Positions 9,392 through 17,980 of a stretch of 64,000 nt of DNA are shown one piece after another. This DNA comes from Gordonia araii NBRC 100433 (GTDB taxonomy: Bacteria; Actinomycetota; Actinomycetes; Mycobacteriales; Mycobacteriaceae). Positions within the stretch are counted from its first letter, which is position 1, and each line of letters begins with the position of its first letter. The stretch is taken from NCBI RefSeq assembly GCF_000241265.1, contig NZ_BAEE01000088.1, positions 17,201 through 81,200 of the forward strand, written 5' to 3'. The position numbers and the translations under genes were made by a program. Below the pieces are notes generated by a model, which was given only the letters and a program-made list of their open reading frames with translations, made no database searches and was not told the origin of the DNA.

Positions 9392-9865
9392 TTAGTGCCC
9401 CGACCCACGTAGCGCGACGGTCTCGAGTCGCTCCAGCAACTGCCTGGCTCCGTCGGCGGCCCGGAAATCCTCCAGATGGCGCCGACGGTCCTCCGCCGAC
9501 GAGTAGTACGACCGGAGGGTCACGAGCGTTCGCGGCGGGTCACCCACCCCGCCCTCGATCGCCACGACCGACCGCGACGGCGCCAGACCGTGCTCCGGCG
9601 ACCCCTGGTGCACGTAGACGGCGCGACGGCCCGGCTCGACGTCGTCGAAGACGTACCGGTTCGTGAACTCGCTGCCGTCCGGGCCGCGCATGACCACGTC
9701 GAATCGTCCGCCGTCACGCACGTCGAGTTCGCGGACATCGCTGGTGAATCCGTCGGGTCCCCACCACAGGGCGATGGCTGCAGGGGCGGTCCATGCCGCC
9801 CAGATCTGCTCGGGCGTCGCGGCCATCGTCCGTTCGACGGTCAGGTCGGGCTCGTGCGTTGTCAC
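9392..9865 (-). CDS. SRPBCC (AHSA1-like) domain protein
   Basis: A 157-residue START/SRPBCC-fold protein. ERTMAATPEQIWAAWTAPAAI (from residue 10) and WWGPDGFTS are typical of the AHSA1 (Aha1 C-terminal-like) subfamily, which forms a hydrophobic ligand cavity. The role is unknown; these proteins often sit beside ArsR regulators, but none is seen here. The GTG at 9863-9865 is the chosen start because the conserved sequence begins seven residues later. The stop lies at the edge of the 21-bp repeat array. Confidence 0.8.
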   Translation of the reverse strand: MTTHEPDLTVERTMAATPEQIWAAWTAPAAIALWWGPDGFTSDVRELDVRDGGRFDVVMRGPDGSEFTNRYVFDDVEPGRRAVYVHQGSPEHGLAPSRSVVAIEGGVGDPPRTLVTLRSYYSSAEDRRRHLEDFRAADGARQLLERLETVALRGSGH

Positions 9866-9896
9866 ACCGCGATCTAACCATCGGGTGTCGGCGCGC

Positions 9897-11174
9897 TCAG
9901 CGAAACGGCGGCCGCTCGTCGACCCGTACCGACAGCCGCCCGGCGGTGCGCCATGCTCGTGCGACGAAATCGGCATCCTCGTCGGTGATGAGGTTGCCCA
10001 TGACGCGCACGACCATCGACATCAACCGTCCCGACCGCAGGCCCGGTCGTCCCAGCACTGGCACCGCCTTGGGCACCGTCAGTACCGCGGCGAGCCGGCG
10101 TGCTGCGGAGAAGGCCAGCGCGTAGTGTTCGGTCAGCAGGTCCGGCCAGCGGTCGGTGAAATCGGCGGAACCGCCACCGTCGACGATCAGCTCGACGGCC
10201 AGCCGTGCGGTTTCCAGCCCGTAGTCGATGCCCTCGCCGTTGAGCGGGTTGACGCACGCCGCGGCGTCGCCGATCAGCATCCAGTTGCGGCCCGCGACGC
10301 CGCTCACGGCACCGCCCATCGGCAGCAACGCCGAGGTGAGGCGCTGCGGCTCGCCGCTGATCTGCCAGTCGTCGCGCACCATGTCGGCGTAGTGCCGCAA
10401 CGTCGGACGCAACTCCACATGTGCCGGCCGCTTGGCCGTCGCGAGCGCACCGACCCCGACATTCAGCTGACCGCGGCCGAGCGGGAACACCCAGCCGTAT
10501 CCGGGCAGCAGCGTGCCGTCGGCGCCGCGCAACTCCAGGTGCGAGCCCATCCACGTATCGTCGGCCCGTCCCGACGATACGTACGCGCGCCCGGCAACGC
10601 CGTACGCGGTGTCGCGGTGCCACTGCCGACCGAGGACCTTGCCCAGCCCCGACCGCACGCCGTCGGCGACGATCACCGTCGATGCCCTGATCTCACGGCG
10701 CCCGTCGGGGCCGTCGATGACGACAGCGCCGATCCGGTCGCCGTCCCACGTCACGTCGACGGCCTTGCTGCCCAGCACCATTCGCGCGCCCGCCGCCTGC
10801 GCGAAGGCGCGGATCTCCTCGTCGAGCTCGACGCGCGTGACGGCGCTTCCGTACTCGGCGAAGCGCTTGCCCGGCCACAGGACGCGCTGGTCGGTGCCCC
10901 AGCCGTGCAGGTGCAGTCCGACGATGTGCGGCCGGTCGGCGAGGTAGTCCCCCAGACCCAGGTCGATGAGTTCGGTGACCGCGCGCGGCGTGAGGCCGTC
11001 GCCGCAGGTCTTGTCGCGCGGAAACGTCGCCATGTCGAGCAGGGTGACGTCGCGCCCGCGGCGGGCGGCGTGCGCGGCGGCGGCCGACCCCGCCGGGCCT
11101 GCGCCGACGACGAGAATGTCGGTGCTGTCGGGGGCAGGCGTCGCGGCTGGACCGCCGTCGGTGGGATAGCTCAC
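9897..11174 (-). CDS. menJ: Menaquinone reductase (geranylgeranyl reductase family flavoprotein)
   Basis: A 425-residue FAD-dependent reductase. DILVVGAGPAGSAAAAHAA (starting near residue 19) is the GxGxxG FAD site, and GDAAACVNPLNGEGIDYGLE in the C-terminal half contacts the FAD ribose and pyrophosphate. Homologues (Rv0561c, MenJ) saturate the beta-isoprene unit of the menaquinone side chain at the membrane. It is divergent from the polyprenyl synthase gene (81 bp apart), as in Mycobacterium, and 31 bp upstream of the SRPBCC gene on the same strand. GTG 11174 is the start nearest the FAD-binding strand. Confidence 0.92.
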   Translation of the reverse strand: MSYPTDGGPAATPAPDSTDILVVGAGPAGSAAAAHAARRGRDVTLLDMATFPRDKTCGDGLTPRAVTELIDLGLGDYLADRPHIVGLHLHGWGTDQRVLWPGKRFAEYGSAVTRVELDEEIRAFAQAAGARMVLGSKAVDVTWDGDRIGAVVIDGPDGRREIRASTVIVADGVRSGLGKVLGRQWHRDTAYGVAGRAYVSSGRADDTWMGSHLELRGADGTLLPGYGWVFPLGRGQLNVGVGALATAKRPAHVELRPTLRHYADMVRDDWQISGEPQRLTSALLPMGGAVSGVAGRNWMLIGDAAACVNPLNGEGIDYGLETARLAVELIVDGGGSADFTDRWPDLLTEHYALAFSAARRLAAVLTVPKAVPVLGRPGLRSGRLMSMVVRVMGNLITDEDADFVARAWRTAGRLSVRVDERPPFR

Positions 11175-11255
11175 CCGACCAGTATCTCCCGGGCCGCAGT
11201 CGGCTACGCTCAGCGAGTCGGCGCGACCGCGCCCGACTCCGCAGACGCTGTGCAG

Positions 11256-12287
11256 GTGCATTCATTCGTGAAGTCGACTATCGCCGGGTTGAATCTGGGT
11301 TCCGACGACTTTTCGCTCGCCGTGAAGTCCTCGTTGGCGCAGGTCGAGGATCTGCTGCTCGCCGAGCTCTCCTCCGGCGACGACCTGTTGACCGAGGCCG
11401 CGACTCATCTCGCCAAGGCCGGCGGCAAACGCTTCCGGCCGATGTTCGCGATCCTCGCCGCGCAGTTCGGCCCACGCCCTGACGCCTCGGAGGTCATCAC
11501 GGCGGCGACCGTCGTCGAAATGATCCATCTCGCGACGCTCTACCACGACGACGTCATGGACGAGGCTCCCGTTCGACGCGGAGCACCCTCCGCCAACGCG
11601 CGCTGGACCAACTCGATCGCCATCCTCTCCGGCGACTTCCTCTTCGCCCGCGCCTCGCGCCTGGTGTCGACGCTGGGCCCGGAGTCGGTGCTCATCATCG
11701 CCGACACCTTCGCCGAACTGGTCACCGGTCAGATGCGCGAAACAGTCGGCGTCGTCAAGGGTGCCGACCCCATCGAGCACTACCTGAAGGTCGTGTGGGA
11801 GAAGACCGGCTCGCTGATCTCCGCCGCCGGGCGTTTCGGAGCGATGACCGCACAAGCGGATGCCGAGACGATCGAGCGACTCGCCCGGCTCGGTGACGTC
11901 ATCGGCACCGCGTTCCAGGTCTCCGACGACATCATCGACATCGCGTCGGTGACCGACGACTCCGGCAAGACACCGGGCACCGACCTGCGCGAAGGCGTGC
12001 ACACCCTGCCGGTCCTCTACGCGCTCACCGACGACGGGGAGACGTCGGCGCGGTTGCGCGAACTCCTCGTCGACCCGGCCTCCGGTGCACCGCGGCCCCT
12101 CGTCGACGACGGCGAGGTCGACGAGGCGCTCGACCTGTTGCGGTCGTCGCCGGGAATGGAAGCCGCACACGCGAAACTGCGCGAGTACCTGGCGACCGCG
12201 CAGGAAGACCTTGCCGAGTTGCCCGCCGGGCCGGCTCGCGATGCGCTGGCCGATCTGGCCGCCTACACGATCGAACGCACCGGATAG
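11256..12287 (+). CDS. grcC1: Polyprenyl diphosphate synthase
   Basis: About 343-residue trans-prenyltransferase that builds a polyprenyl diphosphate from IPP units, likely the menaquinone side chain given its neighbours. First aspartate-rich motif DDVMD at residues 98-102, GGKRFRP before it, and second motif DDIID at 224-228 bind Mg and diphosphate. It corresponds in position to Rv0562 (grcC1). The start is uncertain: GTG codons at 11250, 11256 and 11268 are all in frame, and an AGGTG sequence could serve 11268. The frame is open far upstream, but that region is menJ antisense. Confidence 0.92.
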   Translation: MHSFVKSTIAGLNLGSDDFSLAVKSSLAQVEDLLLAELSSGDDLLTEAATHLAKAGGKRFRPMFAILAAQFGPRPDASEVITAATVVEMIHLATLYHDDVMDEAPVRRGAPSANARWTNSIAILSGDFLFARASRLVSTLGPESVLIIADTFAELVTGQMRETVGVVKGADPIEHYLKVVWEKTGSLISAAGRFGAMTAQADAETIERLARLGDVIGTAFQVSDDIIDIASVTDDSGKTPGTDLREGVHTLPVLYALTDDGETSARLRELLVDPASGAPRPLVDDGEVDEALDLLRSSPGMEAAHAKLREYLATAQEDLAELPAGPARDALADLAAYTIERTG

Positions 12288-12426
12288 CGTCGGTCGCTCG
12301 CCCAACTCCCTTGTGCCGTCCGGTTTGTGCGGCTTGCCGGGAACGATCCGGACTCGTTCGGCGTTTGGCAATATGCAATGGTAAGGCCGTGCTTGGCGGC
12401 CGACGGGTCCCAGAATGAGGTGGGCT

Positions 12427-13275
12427 ATGCAATTGAACGGGCTGAAAACGGCTGCGCTGTTGGGCCTGATGTCGGCGATCATCGTCGGCATCGGTGCGAT
12501 GTTCGGCAGGACCGCGCTGGTCATCTCGATCCTGCTCGCGGTCGCGACCAACGCTTACGTCTACTTCAATTCGGCCAAGCTCGCGCTGCGTTCGATGCAC
12601 GCCCAGCCGGTGACCGAGGTCGAGGCGCCGGAGCTGTACCGGATCGTCCGGGAGCTGGCGACCGAGGCAAAGCAGCCGATGCCGGCGCTCTACATCAGTC
12701 CCACCGAGTCGCCGAACGCGTTCGCGACGGGCCGCAACCCGAAGAACGCCGCCGTGTGCTGTACCGCGGGCATCATGCGCCTGCTCAACGAGCGTGAGCT
12801 GCGCGCGGTGCTCGGCCACGAGCTGTCCCACGTCTACAACCGCGACATCCTGATCTCGTCGGTCGCCGGCGCGATGGCCGCGATCATCACCGGCCTCGCG
12901 CACATGGCCATGTGGTTCGGCGGCGGCAACCGCGACGGTGGGCCCGGTCTCCTCGCGATTCTGGCGATGACGTTGCTCGGCCCGCTGGCGGCGACGGTGA
13001 TCAAGATGGCCGTCTCGCGGTCACGTGAATACCAGGCCGACGAGTCCGGTGCCGAGCTGACCAAGGACCCGCTGGCGCTGGCCTCGGCGCTGGCGAAGAT
13101 CTCCGGCGGGATCGATCAGGCCCCGCTGCCGCCCGAGCCGCAGCTCGAGTCGCAGGCGCACATGATGATCGAGAACCCGTTCCGCGGCGGCGGCATACAG
13201 AAGATGTTCTCGACGCACCCGCCCACCGCCGACCGCATCGCGCGGTTGCAGGAGATGGCACGCAGGGGCGTCTGA
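12427..13275 (+). CDS. htpX: Zinc metalloprotease HtpX
   Basis: A 282-residue membrane-bound M48 protease that degrades misfolded membrane proteins. Two N-terminal helices (about residues 9-24 and 30-48), the zinc motif HELSH (131-135) and the downstream glutamate in [11 protein letters not shown] are intact. Two more hydrophobic segments follow the active site. ATG 12427 is preferred over an ATG 12 bp earlier because the ribosome-binding sequence GAGGTGGG overlaps the earlier codon. It follows the polyprenyl synthase as Rv0563 does in Mycobacterium. Confidence 0.94.
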   Translation: MQLNGLKTAALLGLMSAIIVGIGAMFGRTALVISILLAVATNAYVYFNSAKLALRSMHAQPVTEVEAPELYRIVRELATEAKQPMPALYISPTESPNAFATGRNPKNAAVCCTAGIMRLLNERELRAVLGHELSHVYNRDILISSVAGAMAAIITGLAHMAMWFGGGNRDGGPGLLAILAMTLLGPLAATVIKMAVSRSREYQADESGAELTKDPLALASALAKISGGIDQAPLPPEPQLESQAHMMIENPFRGGGIQKMFSTHPPTADRIARLQEMARRGV

Positions 13276-13281
13276 CTAAAA

Positions 13282-13345
13282 GGTGCCCACTCGGCGGGGG
13301 TGAGGTGCCCACTCGGCGTGGGTGGGGTGCCCACTCGGCGGTGAG
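13282..13345. repeat. 22-bp tandem repeat, three copies, between converging genes
   Basis: Two 22-bp units plus a 20-bp third (13282-13303, 13304-13325, 13326-13345) share the core GGTGCCCACTCGGCG. The array occupies the gap between the htpX stop (13275) and the YajQ stop (13358). The words GTGCCCAC and CTCGGC recur in the arrays at 9.2 and 30 kb, so the three are probably related. Confidence 0.88.
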
Positions 13346-13357
13346 GCCGGGGGCGGG

Positions 13358-13849
13358 TTAGCGGTAGTTGACGAACTGCAGCGCGATGTCGAGGTCGGAA
13401 CCCTTCAGCAGGGCGATGACGGCCTGCAGGTCGTCGCGCTTCTTGCTCGACACGCGGACCTCGTCGCCCTGAATCTGCGCCTTGACGCCCTTCGGCCCCT
13501 CGTCGCGGATGATCTTGGTGATCTTCTTCGCGTGCTCGGAGTCGATGCCCTGTTTGAGGGTGCCGCTGATCTTGAAGGTCTTTCCCGACGCGGCCGGCTC
13601 ACCGGCCTCGAAGGCCTTAAGCGAGATGTCGCGACGGATGAGCTTCTCCTGGAAGACGCCGAGCGCCGCCTGGGCCCGCTCCTCGGCGTCGGAAGTGATG
13701 ACGATCGCTTCGTCGCCGGACCACTCGATGCCGGTGTTGGTGCCGCGGAAGTCGTAGCGCTGCGACAGTTCCTTCGCGGCCTGGTTGAGGGCGTTGTCGA
13801 CCTCCTGGCGGTCGATCTTGCTCACCACGTCGAAAGATGAATCAGCCAT
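13358..13849 (-). CDS. YajQ-family nucleotide-binding protein
   Basis: A 163-residue YajQ/UPF0234 protein. [13 protein letters not shown] at the start, [10 protein letters not shown] (about residues 30-39) and [12 protein letters not shown] near the C-terminus are the family signatures. Some members bind cyclic di-GMP; whether this one does cannot be read from sequence. The length is standard. ATG at 13847-13849 is preceded by non-coding DNA leading to the tRNA-Tyr promoter region. It corresponds to Rv0566c. Confidence 0.92.
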   Translation of the reverse strand: MADSSFDVVSKIDRQEVDNALNQAAKELSQRYDFRGTNTGIEWSGDEAIVITSDAEERAQAALGVFQEKLIRRDISLKAFEAGEPAASGKTFKISGTLKQGIDSEHAKKITKIIRDEGPKGVKAQIQGDEVRVSSKKRDDLQAVIALLKGSDLDIALQFVNYR

Positions 13850-13899
13850 GGCCACAGCGTAGCCGTTGCCGACGGGCGGCTCGGCAGTGACCAGCCGGT

Positions 13900-13930
13900 T
13901 TGCGCTGGGCCCGGGGAGGCGTTGTATTCT
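13900..13930 (+). promoter_or_regulatory. Candidate promoter for tRNA-Tyr
   Basis: TTGCGC (13900-13905) and TATTCT (13925-13930) are separated by 19 bp, with TGTATT giving a 17-bp alternative. Placement about 50 bp before the tRNA is suitable, but the match is modest. Confidence 0.35.
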
Positions 13931-13977
13931 TTGCGGCGTTGCCCTTCGTCGCTGCGCCAAGCGCGGGGGAGTGCAAA

Positions 13978-14058
13978 GGCAGGTTGCCCGAGCGGCCAAA
14001 GGGAGCGGATTGTAAATCCGTCGCGCAAGCTACATAGGTTCGAATCCTATACCTGCCA
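13978..14058 (+). tRNA. tRNA-Tyr (anticodon GTA)
   Basis: The acceptor stem GGCAGGT pairs with ACCTGCC. The anticodon loop TTGTAAA carries GTA between the stems GCGGA and TCCGT. An extended variable region and the TTCGAAT T-loop between ATAGG and CCTAT fit a type II tRNA-Tyr. CCA is not encoded. Confidence 0.95.
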
Positions 14059-14101
14059 CGACGTGGAGTTTCACCCTCGAGGGCGACCGTCGACCAGCGA
14101 T

Positions 14102-14131
14102 TTGGCCGACCGGGTTGCCGGTGTGTAACCT
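14102..14131 (+). promoter_or_regulatory. Candidate promoter for the tRNA-Thr/tRNA-Met/rpmG unit
   Basis: TTGGCC (14102-14107) and TAACCT (14126-14131) with an 18-bp spacer, about 47 bp before tRNA-Thr. The match to a housekeeping promoter is fair only. Confidence 0.35.
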
Positions 14132-14177
14132 CGTCATGTTGTCCGATGATCGGGCCCACCCGGCCGCGGATGACGAC

Positions 14178-14250
14178 GCCCCCTTAGCTCAGTCGGTAGA
14201 GCGTTTCCATGGTAAGGAAAAGGTCGACGGTTCGATTCCGTCAGGGGGCT
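14178..14250 (+). tRNA. tRNA-Thr (anticodon GGT)
   Basis: The acceptor stem GCCCCCT pairs with AGGGGGC, and the anticodon stem-loop TTTCC-ATGGTAA-GGAAA carries GGT. TTCGATT forms the T-loop. CCA is not encoded. The order Thr-Met-rpmG is the same as thrT-metT-rpmG2 in Mycobacterium. Confidence 0.96.
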
Positions 14251-14281
14251 CGCTGGACCCGGTCGACGAATCGGTCCGCGC

Positions 14282-14355
14282 GGCGGTGTAGCTCAGCTGG
14301 TTAGAGCGCACGACTCATAATCGTGAGGTCGGGGGATCGAGTCCCCCCACCGCTA
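14282..14355 (+). tRNA. tRNA-Met (anticodon CAT)
   Basis: GGCGGTG pairs with CACCGCT (one G-T pair). The anticodon arm CACGA-CTCATAA-TCGTG carries CAT. Elongator Met is favoured by synteny with metT before rpmG; a lysidine-modified tRNA-Ile2 shares this anticodon and cannot be excluded from sequence alone. Confidence 0.9.
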
Positions 14356-14454
14356 CACATCGGAATCGGCGGCCGCCGGTTCCGAGAACCAAGGGCCCGG
14401 CGCCGGTCTCACGGCCGCCGCCGAGCGCGAGTACCACCGAAAGAAGGCAACGAC

Positions 14455-14622
14455 GTGGCCTCCTCGACTGACGTTCGCCCCAAGATCACCTTGGCGTGCG
14501 AGGTGTGCAAGCACCGCAACTACATCACCAAGAAGAACCGTCGGAACGACCCCGACCGCTTGGAGATCAAGAAGTTCTGCCCCAACTGCGGCAAGCATCA
14601 GGCGCACAAAGAGTCGCGCTAA
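14455..14622 (+). CDS. rpmG: 50S ribosomal protein L33
   Basis: A 55-residue L33 starting with GTG at 14455. Two CxxC pairs (CEVC near residue 15 and CPNC near residue 42) form a zinc ribbon, so this is the zinc-binding form of L33. An AAGAAGG ribosome-binding sequence precedes it. Upstream in-frame sequence overlaps tRNA-Met and is not coding. It is followed by an intrinsic terminator at 14632-14661. Confidence 0.95.
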   Translation: MASSTDVRPKITLACEVCKHRNYITKKNRRNDPDRLEIKKFCPNCGKHQAHKESR

Positions 14623-14631
14623 ACGCAACGG

Positions 14632-14661
14632 GGGGCACCGGGAACGGTGCCCCTTCGTTTT
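14632..14661 (+). terminator. Intrinsic terminator after rpmG
   Basis: GGGGCACCG and CGGTGCCCC form a 9-bp stem with the loop GGAA, followed by TTCGTTTT. It separates rpmG from hadAB, so hadAB probably has its own promoter or depends on read-through. Confidence 0.85.
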
Positions 14662-14728
14662 GGTGCGGTCGCGGCGATGCGACCGCACTCTTGGCCATCT
14701 TCGCTATCACTAGGCAGGTGTGTGACAG

Positions 14729-15802
14729 GTGTTTTCCGGATCTGATTCCAGCGAGAAGCCCGCGTCGGCGTTGTCGGCCGACGAGCTCGCCGCTCGCACG
14801 GCCGGACTCGTCGGCTACCACTACACGGTCGACGACTACTACCAGGTCGGCCGCGAAGAGGTCCGCAAGCACGCCACCGCCGTGCAGACCGCGCACCCGA
14901 CGCACTGGAACGAGGACAAGGCCCGCGAGTACGGGCACGACACGCTGATCGCCGCTCCGACCTTCGTCTCGGTCTTCGGCATCACCGCTCAGCGCTTCCT
15001 CTTCGAAGAGGTCGTCATGGGCTACGACCTGTGGCAGATCATGCAGACCGATCAGCGCCTGATCTACCACCAGCCGATGAAGGTCGGCGACCAGCTCATC
15101 TGCGACGTCTCGCTGGAATCGTTCCGCCACCTGAGCAGCCCCGAGACGCTCGACATGATGGTCAGCAAGAACGTCATCTGGAACCAGCACGACGAGCCCG
15201 TCATGACCACCTACACGTCGTTGGTGGCCCGCACCGGCGTGGAGGTCGACCCGGCACTGGTCGACTCGCTCGACCACGTGATGATGAAGGTCGACGAGTT
15301 CGGCAAGCCGGCCAAGACCGTCAACCGCCCGCCGGCTAGCAAGGACCAGCCCGATCCCACCGAGTCGCCCAAGGCGTACTCGGCGATCAACTTCGATTCG
15401 CTGTCGGTGGGGCAGGAACTCGAGCCGAAGACCTTCCTGCTGACCCGCGGCAACCTCGTCAACTACGCGGGAGTCGTCGGCGACCCCAACCCGATCCACT
15501 TCTCCGACGAGGTGGTCAAGGCGGCCGGCCTCGACGGTGTGGTCGCCCACGGAATGCAGACGATGGGTCTGGGCGCGACCTACGTCTCCGAGTTCATCGG
15601 CGACCCGGCCGCCTTCTGCGAGTACAACGTGCGGTTCACCGCGCCGGTCTACGTGCCGGCCGACGGTAGCGCGGAGGTCGACTTCACCGCCAAGATCAAG
15701 TCGCTGGACCCGGAGACGCGCAAGGGCACGATCGCGCTGGTCGCCAAGCAGGGCGAGAAGAAGATCTTCGGTCGCGCGACCGTCGTCGTACAGTTCAACT
15801 GA
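14729..15802 (+). CDS. hadAB: Fused (3R)-hydroxyacyl-ACP dehydratase, HadA-HadB
   Basis: A single 357-residue protein joining the two hotdog subunits of the FAS-II dehydratase that removes water from 3-hydroxyacyl-ACP during mycolic acid elongation. Residues about 20-190 resemble HadA (VGYHYTVDDYYQVGREEV, APTFVSVFG). Residues about 208-357 resemble HadB with the catalytic hydratase motif: D252 and H257 in GDPNPIH, then VVAHGMQTMG. In Mycobacterium these are the separate genes hadA and hadB followed by hadC. Here there is no hadC: tRNA-Trp and secE follow. The GTG start at 14729 has AGGTG 8 bp upstream. Confidence 0.94.
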   Translation: MFSGSDSSEKPASALSADELAARTAGLVGYHYTVDDYYQVGREEVRKHATAVQTAHPTHWNEDKAREYGHDTLIAAPTFVSVFGITAQRFLFEEVVMGYDLWQIMQTDQRLIYHQPMKVGDQLICDVSLESFRHLSSPETLDMMVSKNVIWNQHDEPVMTTYTSLVARTGVEVDPALVDSLDHVMMKVDEFGKPAKTVNRPPASKDQPDPTESPKAYSAINFDSLSVGQELEPKTFLLTRGNLVNYAGVVGDPNPIHFSDEVVKAAGLDGVVAHGMQTMGLGATYVSEFIGDPAAFCEYNVRFTAPVYVPADGSAEVDFTAKIKSLDPETRKGTIALVAKQGEKKIFGRATVVVQFN

Positions 15803-15830
15803 CGTGCGGGACCGTGGCCGCCGATAGCGA

Positions 15831-15861
15831 TTGGTGCCAGACACCGCCGGTGCTCTACACT
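15831..15861 (+). promoter_or_regulatory. Candidate promoter for tRNA-Trp/secE/nusG
   Basis: TTGGTG (15831-15836) and TACACT (15856-15861) with a 19-bp spacer. A second possible -35-like TTGACT lies at 15880-15885 without a well-spaced -10. One of these probably starts the tRNA-Trp/secE transcript. Confidence 0.3.
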
Positions 15862-15954
15862 GAAGTGTCAGATTGATTCTTGACTTGCGCGCCGCCCAAT
15901 AGGGTGGCGCGTTGGTCTTGTTCGGGTCAATCGACGTGACCGACCCGGTCACAA

Positions 15955-16027
<73 letters not shown>

Positions 16028-16069
16028 CCCTGGATTGCCAGGGCCATCGGATACGAGAGGACTCGAAAG

Positions 16070-16444
16070 TTGAGCAAGCGCGATCGAGCTGCCAAGAGCA
16101 AGGCAAAGGCCGACGACGTGGTTGACGACGCAGCTGACGCCGCCGTCGACACGCTCGACGATGCCGAGTTGCGGCCGACCGGCAAGCGCGCCGGCACGTC
16201 GCGCCGCGCACGCGCCGAGAAGTCTTCCGCCTCCGAGACGGCCACCCGCCGCAATCCGTTCGCCGCGATCTGGACGTTCCTGACGCAGGTCGTCGCGGAG
16301 ATGAAGAAGGTCATCTGGCCGACTCGCCGCGAGTCGATCATTTTCACGATCATCGTGCTGATCTTCATCGTCATCTTCACCGCGTTCATCACGGGTCTCG
16401 ACATCGGCTTCGCCAAGCTGGTGCTGTGGATCTTCGGCGACTAG
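16070..16444 (+). CDS. secE: Preprotein translocase subunit SecE
   Basis: A 124-residue SecE, the small essential clamp of the SecYEG channel. An Ala/Lys/Asp-rich N-terminal extension (about residues 1-62) precedes the conserved amphipathic region [15 protein letters not shown] (about 75-89) and one transmembrane helix (about 91-113). The start is taken as TTG 16070, preceded by GAGAGGA at good spacing; in-frame codons further upstream lie inside tRNA-Trp. nusG follows 31 bp downstream. Confidence 0.93.
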   Translation: MSKRDRAAKSKAKADDVVDDAADAAVDTLDDAELRPTGKRAGTSRRARAEKSSASETATRRNPFAAIWTFLTQVVAEMKKVIWPTRRESIIFTIIVLIFIVIFTAFITGLDIGFAKLVLWIFGD

Positions 16445-16475
16445 TACAGACACCAATCCAAAGGAGCATCGGGCT

Positions 16476-17348
16476 GTGACCACCCCCGAGAACGAGATCG
16501 AATCAACCGAGGACACCACCTCGGCGGTGGAGGCCACCCCGGAGACCGACGTCGTCGAGTCCGACGCCGTGGATTCGGTCGTCGAGACCGACACCGAGGA
16601 CGACGTCGTCGTCGAATCCGACGAGTCGGAGACGGCTGAGGAAGCCGAGGACACCGCCGATGCCGACGCGACCGACGAGACTGCCTCCGACGACGAGACT
16701 CCGTCCGACGACGAGACTCCCGCCGAGGAGGACCCGGCCGAGGCGATGCGCCGACAGCTGCGGTTCGCGCCCGGCGACTGGTACGTGATCCACTCCTACG
16801 CCGGTTACGAGAACAAGGTGAAGGCCAACCTCGAGACCCGCGTGCAGAACCTGGATCTGGAGGAGTACATCTTCCAGGTCGAGGTGCCGACCGAAGAGGT
16901 CACCGAGATCAAGAACGGCCAGCCGAAGAAGGTCAACCGCAAGGTGCTGCCCGGCTACATCCTGGTCCGGATGGATCTCAACGACGAGTCGTGGGGCGCC
17001 GTGCGCAACACCCCCGGCGTCACCGGCTTCGTCGGTCTGACGTCGCGGCCGTCGCCGCTGACCCTCGACGAGGTGCTCAAGTTCCTGGTGCCGCGCACCG
17101 AGCCGAAGAAGGCCGCCTCCACGAAGGGTGGCGCCGACGTCGCAGCTGCCGCGGCCGCGGCCACCGCTCCGATCGAGGTCGACTTCGAGGTCGGCGAGTC
17201 GGTCACCGTCATGGACGGCCCGTTCGCGACCCTGCCAGCGTCGATCAGCGAGGTCAACGCCGAGCAGCGCAAGGTCAAGGTGCTCGTGTCGATCTTCGGC
17301 CGCGAGACGCCGGTCGAGCTCGGCTTCAACCAGGTCGAGAAGATTTAA
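16476..17348 (+). CDS. nusG: Transcription termination/antitermination factor NusG, acidic N-terminal extension
   Basis: A 290-residue NusG, which bridges RNA polymerase with ribosome or Rho. The NGN domain begins near residue 101 ([15 protein letters not shown]) and continues through [12 protein letters not shown] to about 210. The C-terminal KOW domain starts near residue 236 ([17 protein letters not shown]). The first 95 residues are almost all Asp, Glu, Thr, Ser and Ala, giving a strongly negative disordered tail longer than the roughly 45-residue tail of M. tuberculosis NusG. GTG 16476 is preceded by AAAGGAG. Confidence 0.96.
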   Translation: MTTPENEIESTEDTTSAVEATPETDVVESDAVDSVVETDTEDDVVVESDESETAEEAEDTADADATDETASDDETPSDDETPAEEDPAEAMRRQLRFAPGDWYVIHSYAGYENKVKANLETRVQNLDLEEYIFQVEVPTEEVTEIKNGQPKKVNRKVLPGYILVRMDLNDESWGAVRNTPGVTGFVGLTSRPSPLTLDEVLKFLVPRTEPKKAASTKGGADVAAAAAAATAPIEVDFEVGESVTVMDGPFATLPASISEVNAEQRKVKVLVSIFGRETPVELGFNQVEKI

Positions 17349-17441
17349 CGACGACGAGCCGGCGCGGCGACCGCGCCCTCGTCGCAACAGACTTCCGCGT
17401 ATCCAGCGTGCGCGGATGAGGAAAGAAAAAGGACAAAGAGG

Positions 17442-17876
17442 ATGCCTCCCAAGAAGAAGAAGATCGCCGGGATCATCAAGCTCCAGATCCAGGCGGGCCA
17501 GGCCAATCCGGCTCCGCCGGTGGGTCCGGCGCTGGGTCAGCACAGCGTGAACATCATGGAGTTCTGCAAGGCCTACAACGCGGCGACTGAGAATCAGCGC
17601 GGCAATGTGGTGCCGGTCGAGATCTTCGTGTACGAAGACCGCTCGTTTGACTTCAAGCTGAAGACCCCGCCTGCCGCCAAGCTGCTGTTGAAGGCCGCTG
17701 GTCTGCAGAAGGGCTCCGGCGAGCCGCATGTGAACAAGGTCGGCAAGGTCACCATGGACCAGGTCCGTGAGATCGCCAAGACCAAGGCCGAGGATCTCAA
17801 CGCCAACGACATCGATCAGGCAGCGAAGATCATCGCCGGTACCGCCCGCTCCATGGGCATCACCGTCGAAGGCTGA
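17442..17876 (+). CDS. rplK: 50S ribosomal protein L11
   Basis: A 144-residue L11. [21 protein letters not shown] near the N-terminus and the C-terminal TAKSMG-like TARSMGITV are diagnostic. L11 binds the 23S GTPase-associated region and is needed for RelA activation. The start is ATG 17442 with a GAGG-type ribosome-binding site. It is co-oriented with nusG (93 bp) and rplA (104 bp). Confidence 0.97.
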
Positions 17877-17887
17877 CGAAACACCAC

Positions 17888-17908
17888 GCGCCGTCTAGCT
17901 GACGGCGC
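17888..17908 (+). other. Hairpin between rplK and rplA
   Basis: GCGCCGTC and GACGGCGC form an 8-bp perfect stem with the loop TAGCT. No U-tract follows, so it is not a standard terminator. It could be a processing site or part of L1 feedback control; this is inference. Confidence 0.5.
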
Positions 17909-17980
17909 ACACCACCGTGGGAGGGCCGGCTCGGCCCATCAACCACCAACCCGGACATCGTCCGGAGAAGGAACAGAGCA

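Noticed and set aside
9178..9408. Small minus-strand frame encoding repeated ARSAEMW units
   Set aside because: It is only the translation of the 21-bp minisatellite; it overlaps the ends of two real genes and has no ribosome-binding site.
9663..11255. Long upstream extension of the polyprenyl synthase frame
   Set aside because: This part is antisense to menJ and the SRPBCC gene, with no homology; the synthase domain begins at about 11256-11268.
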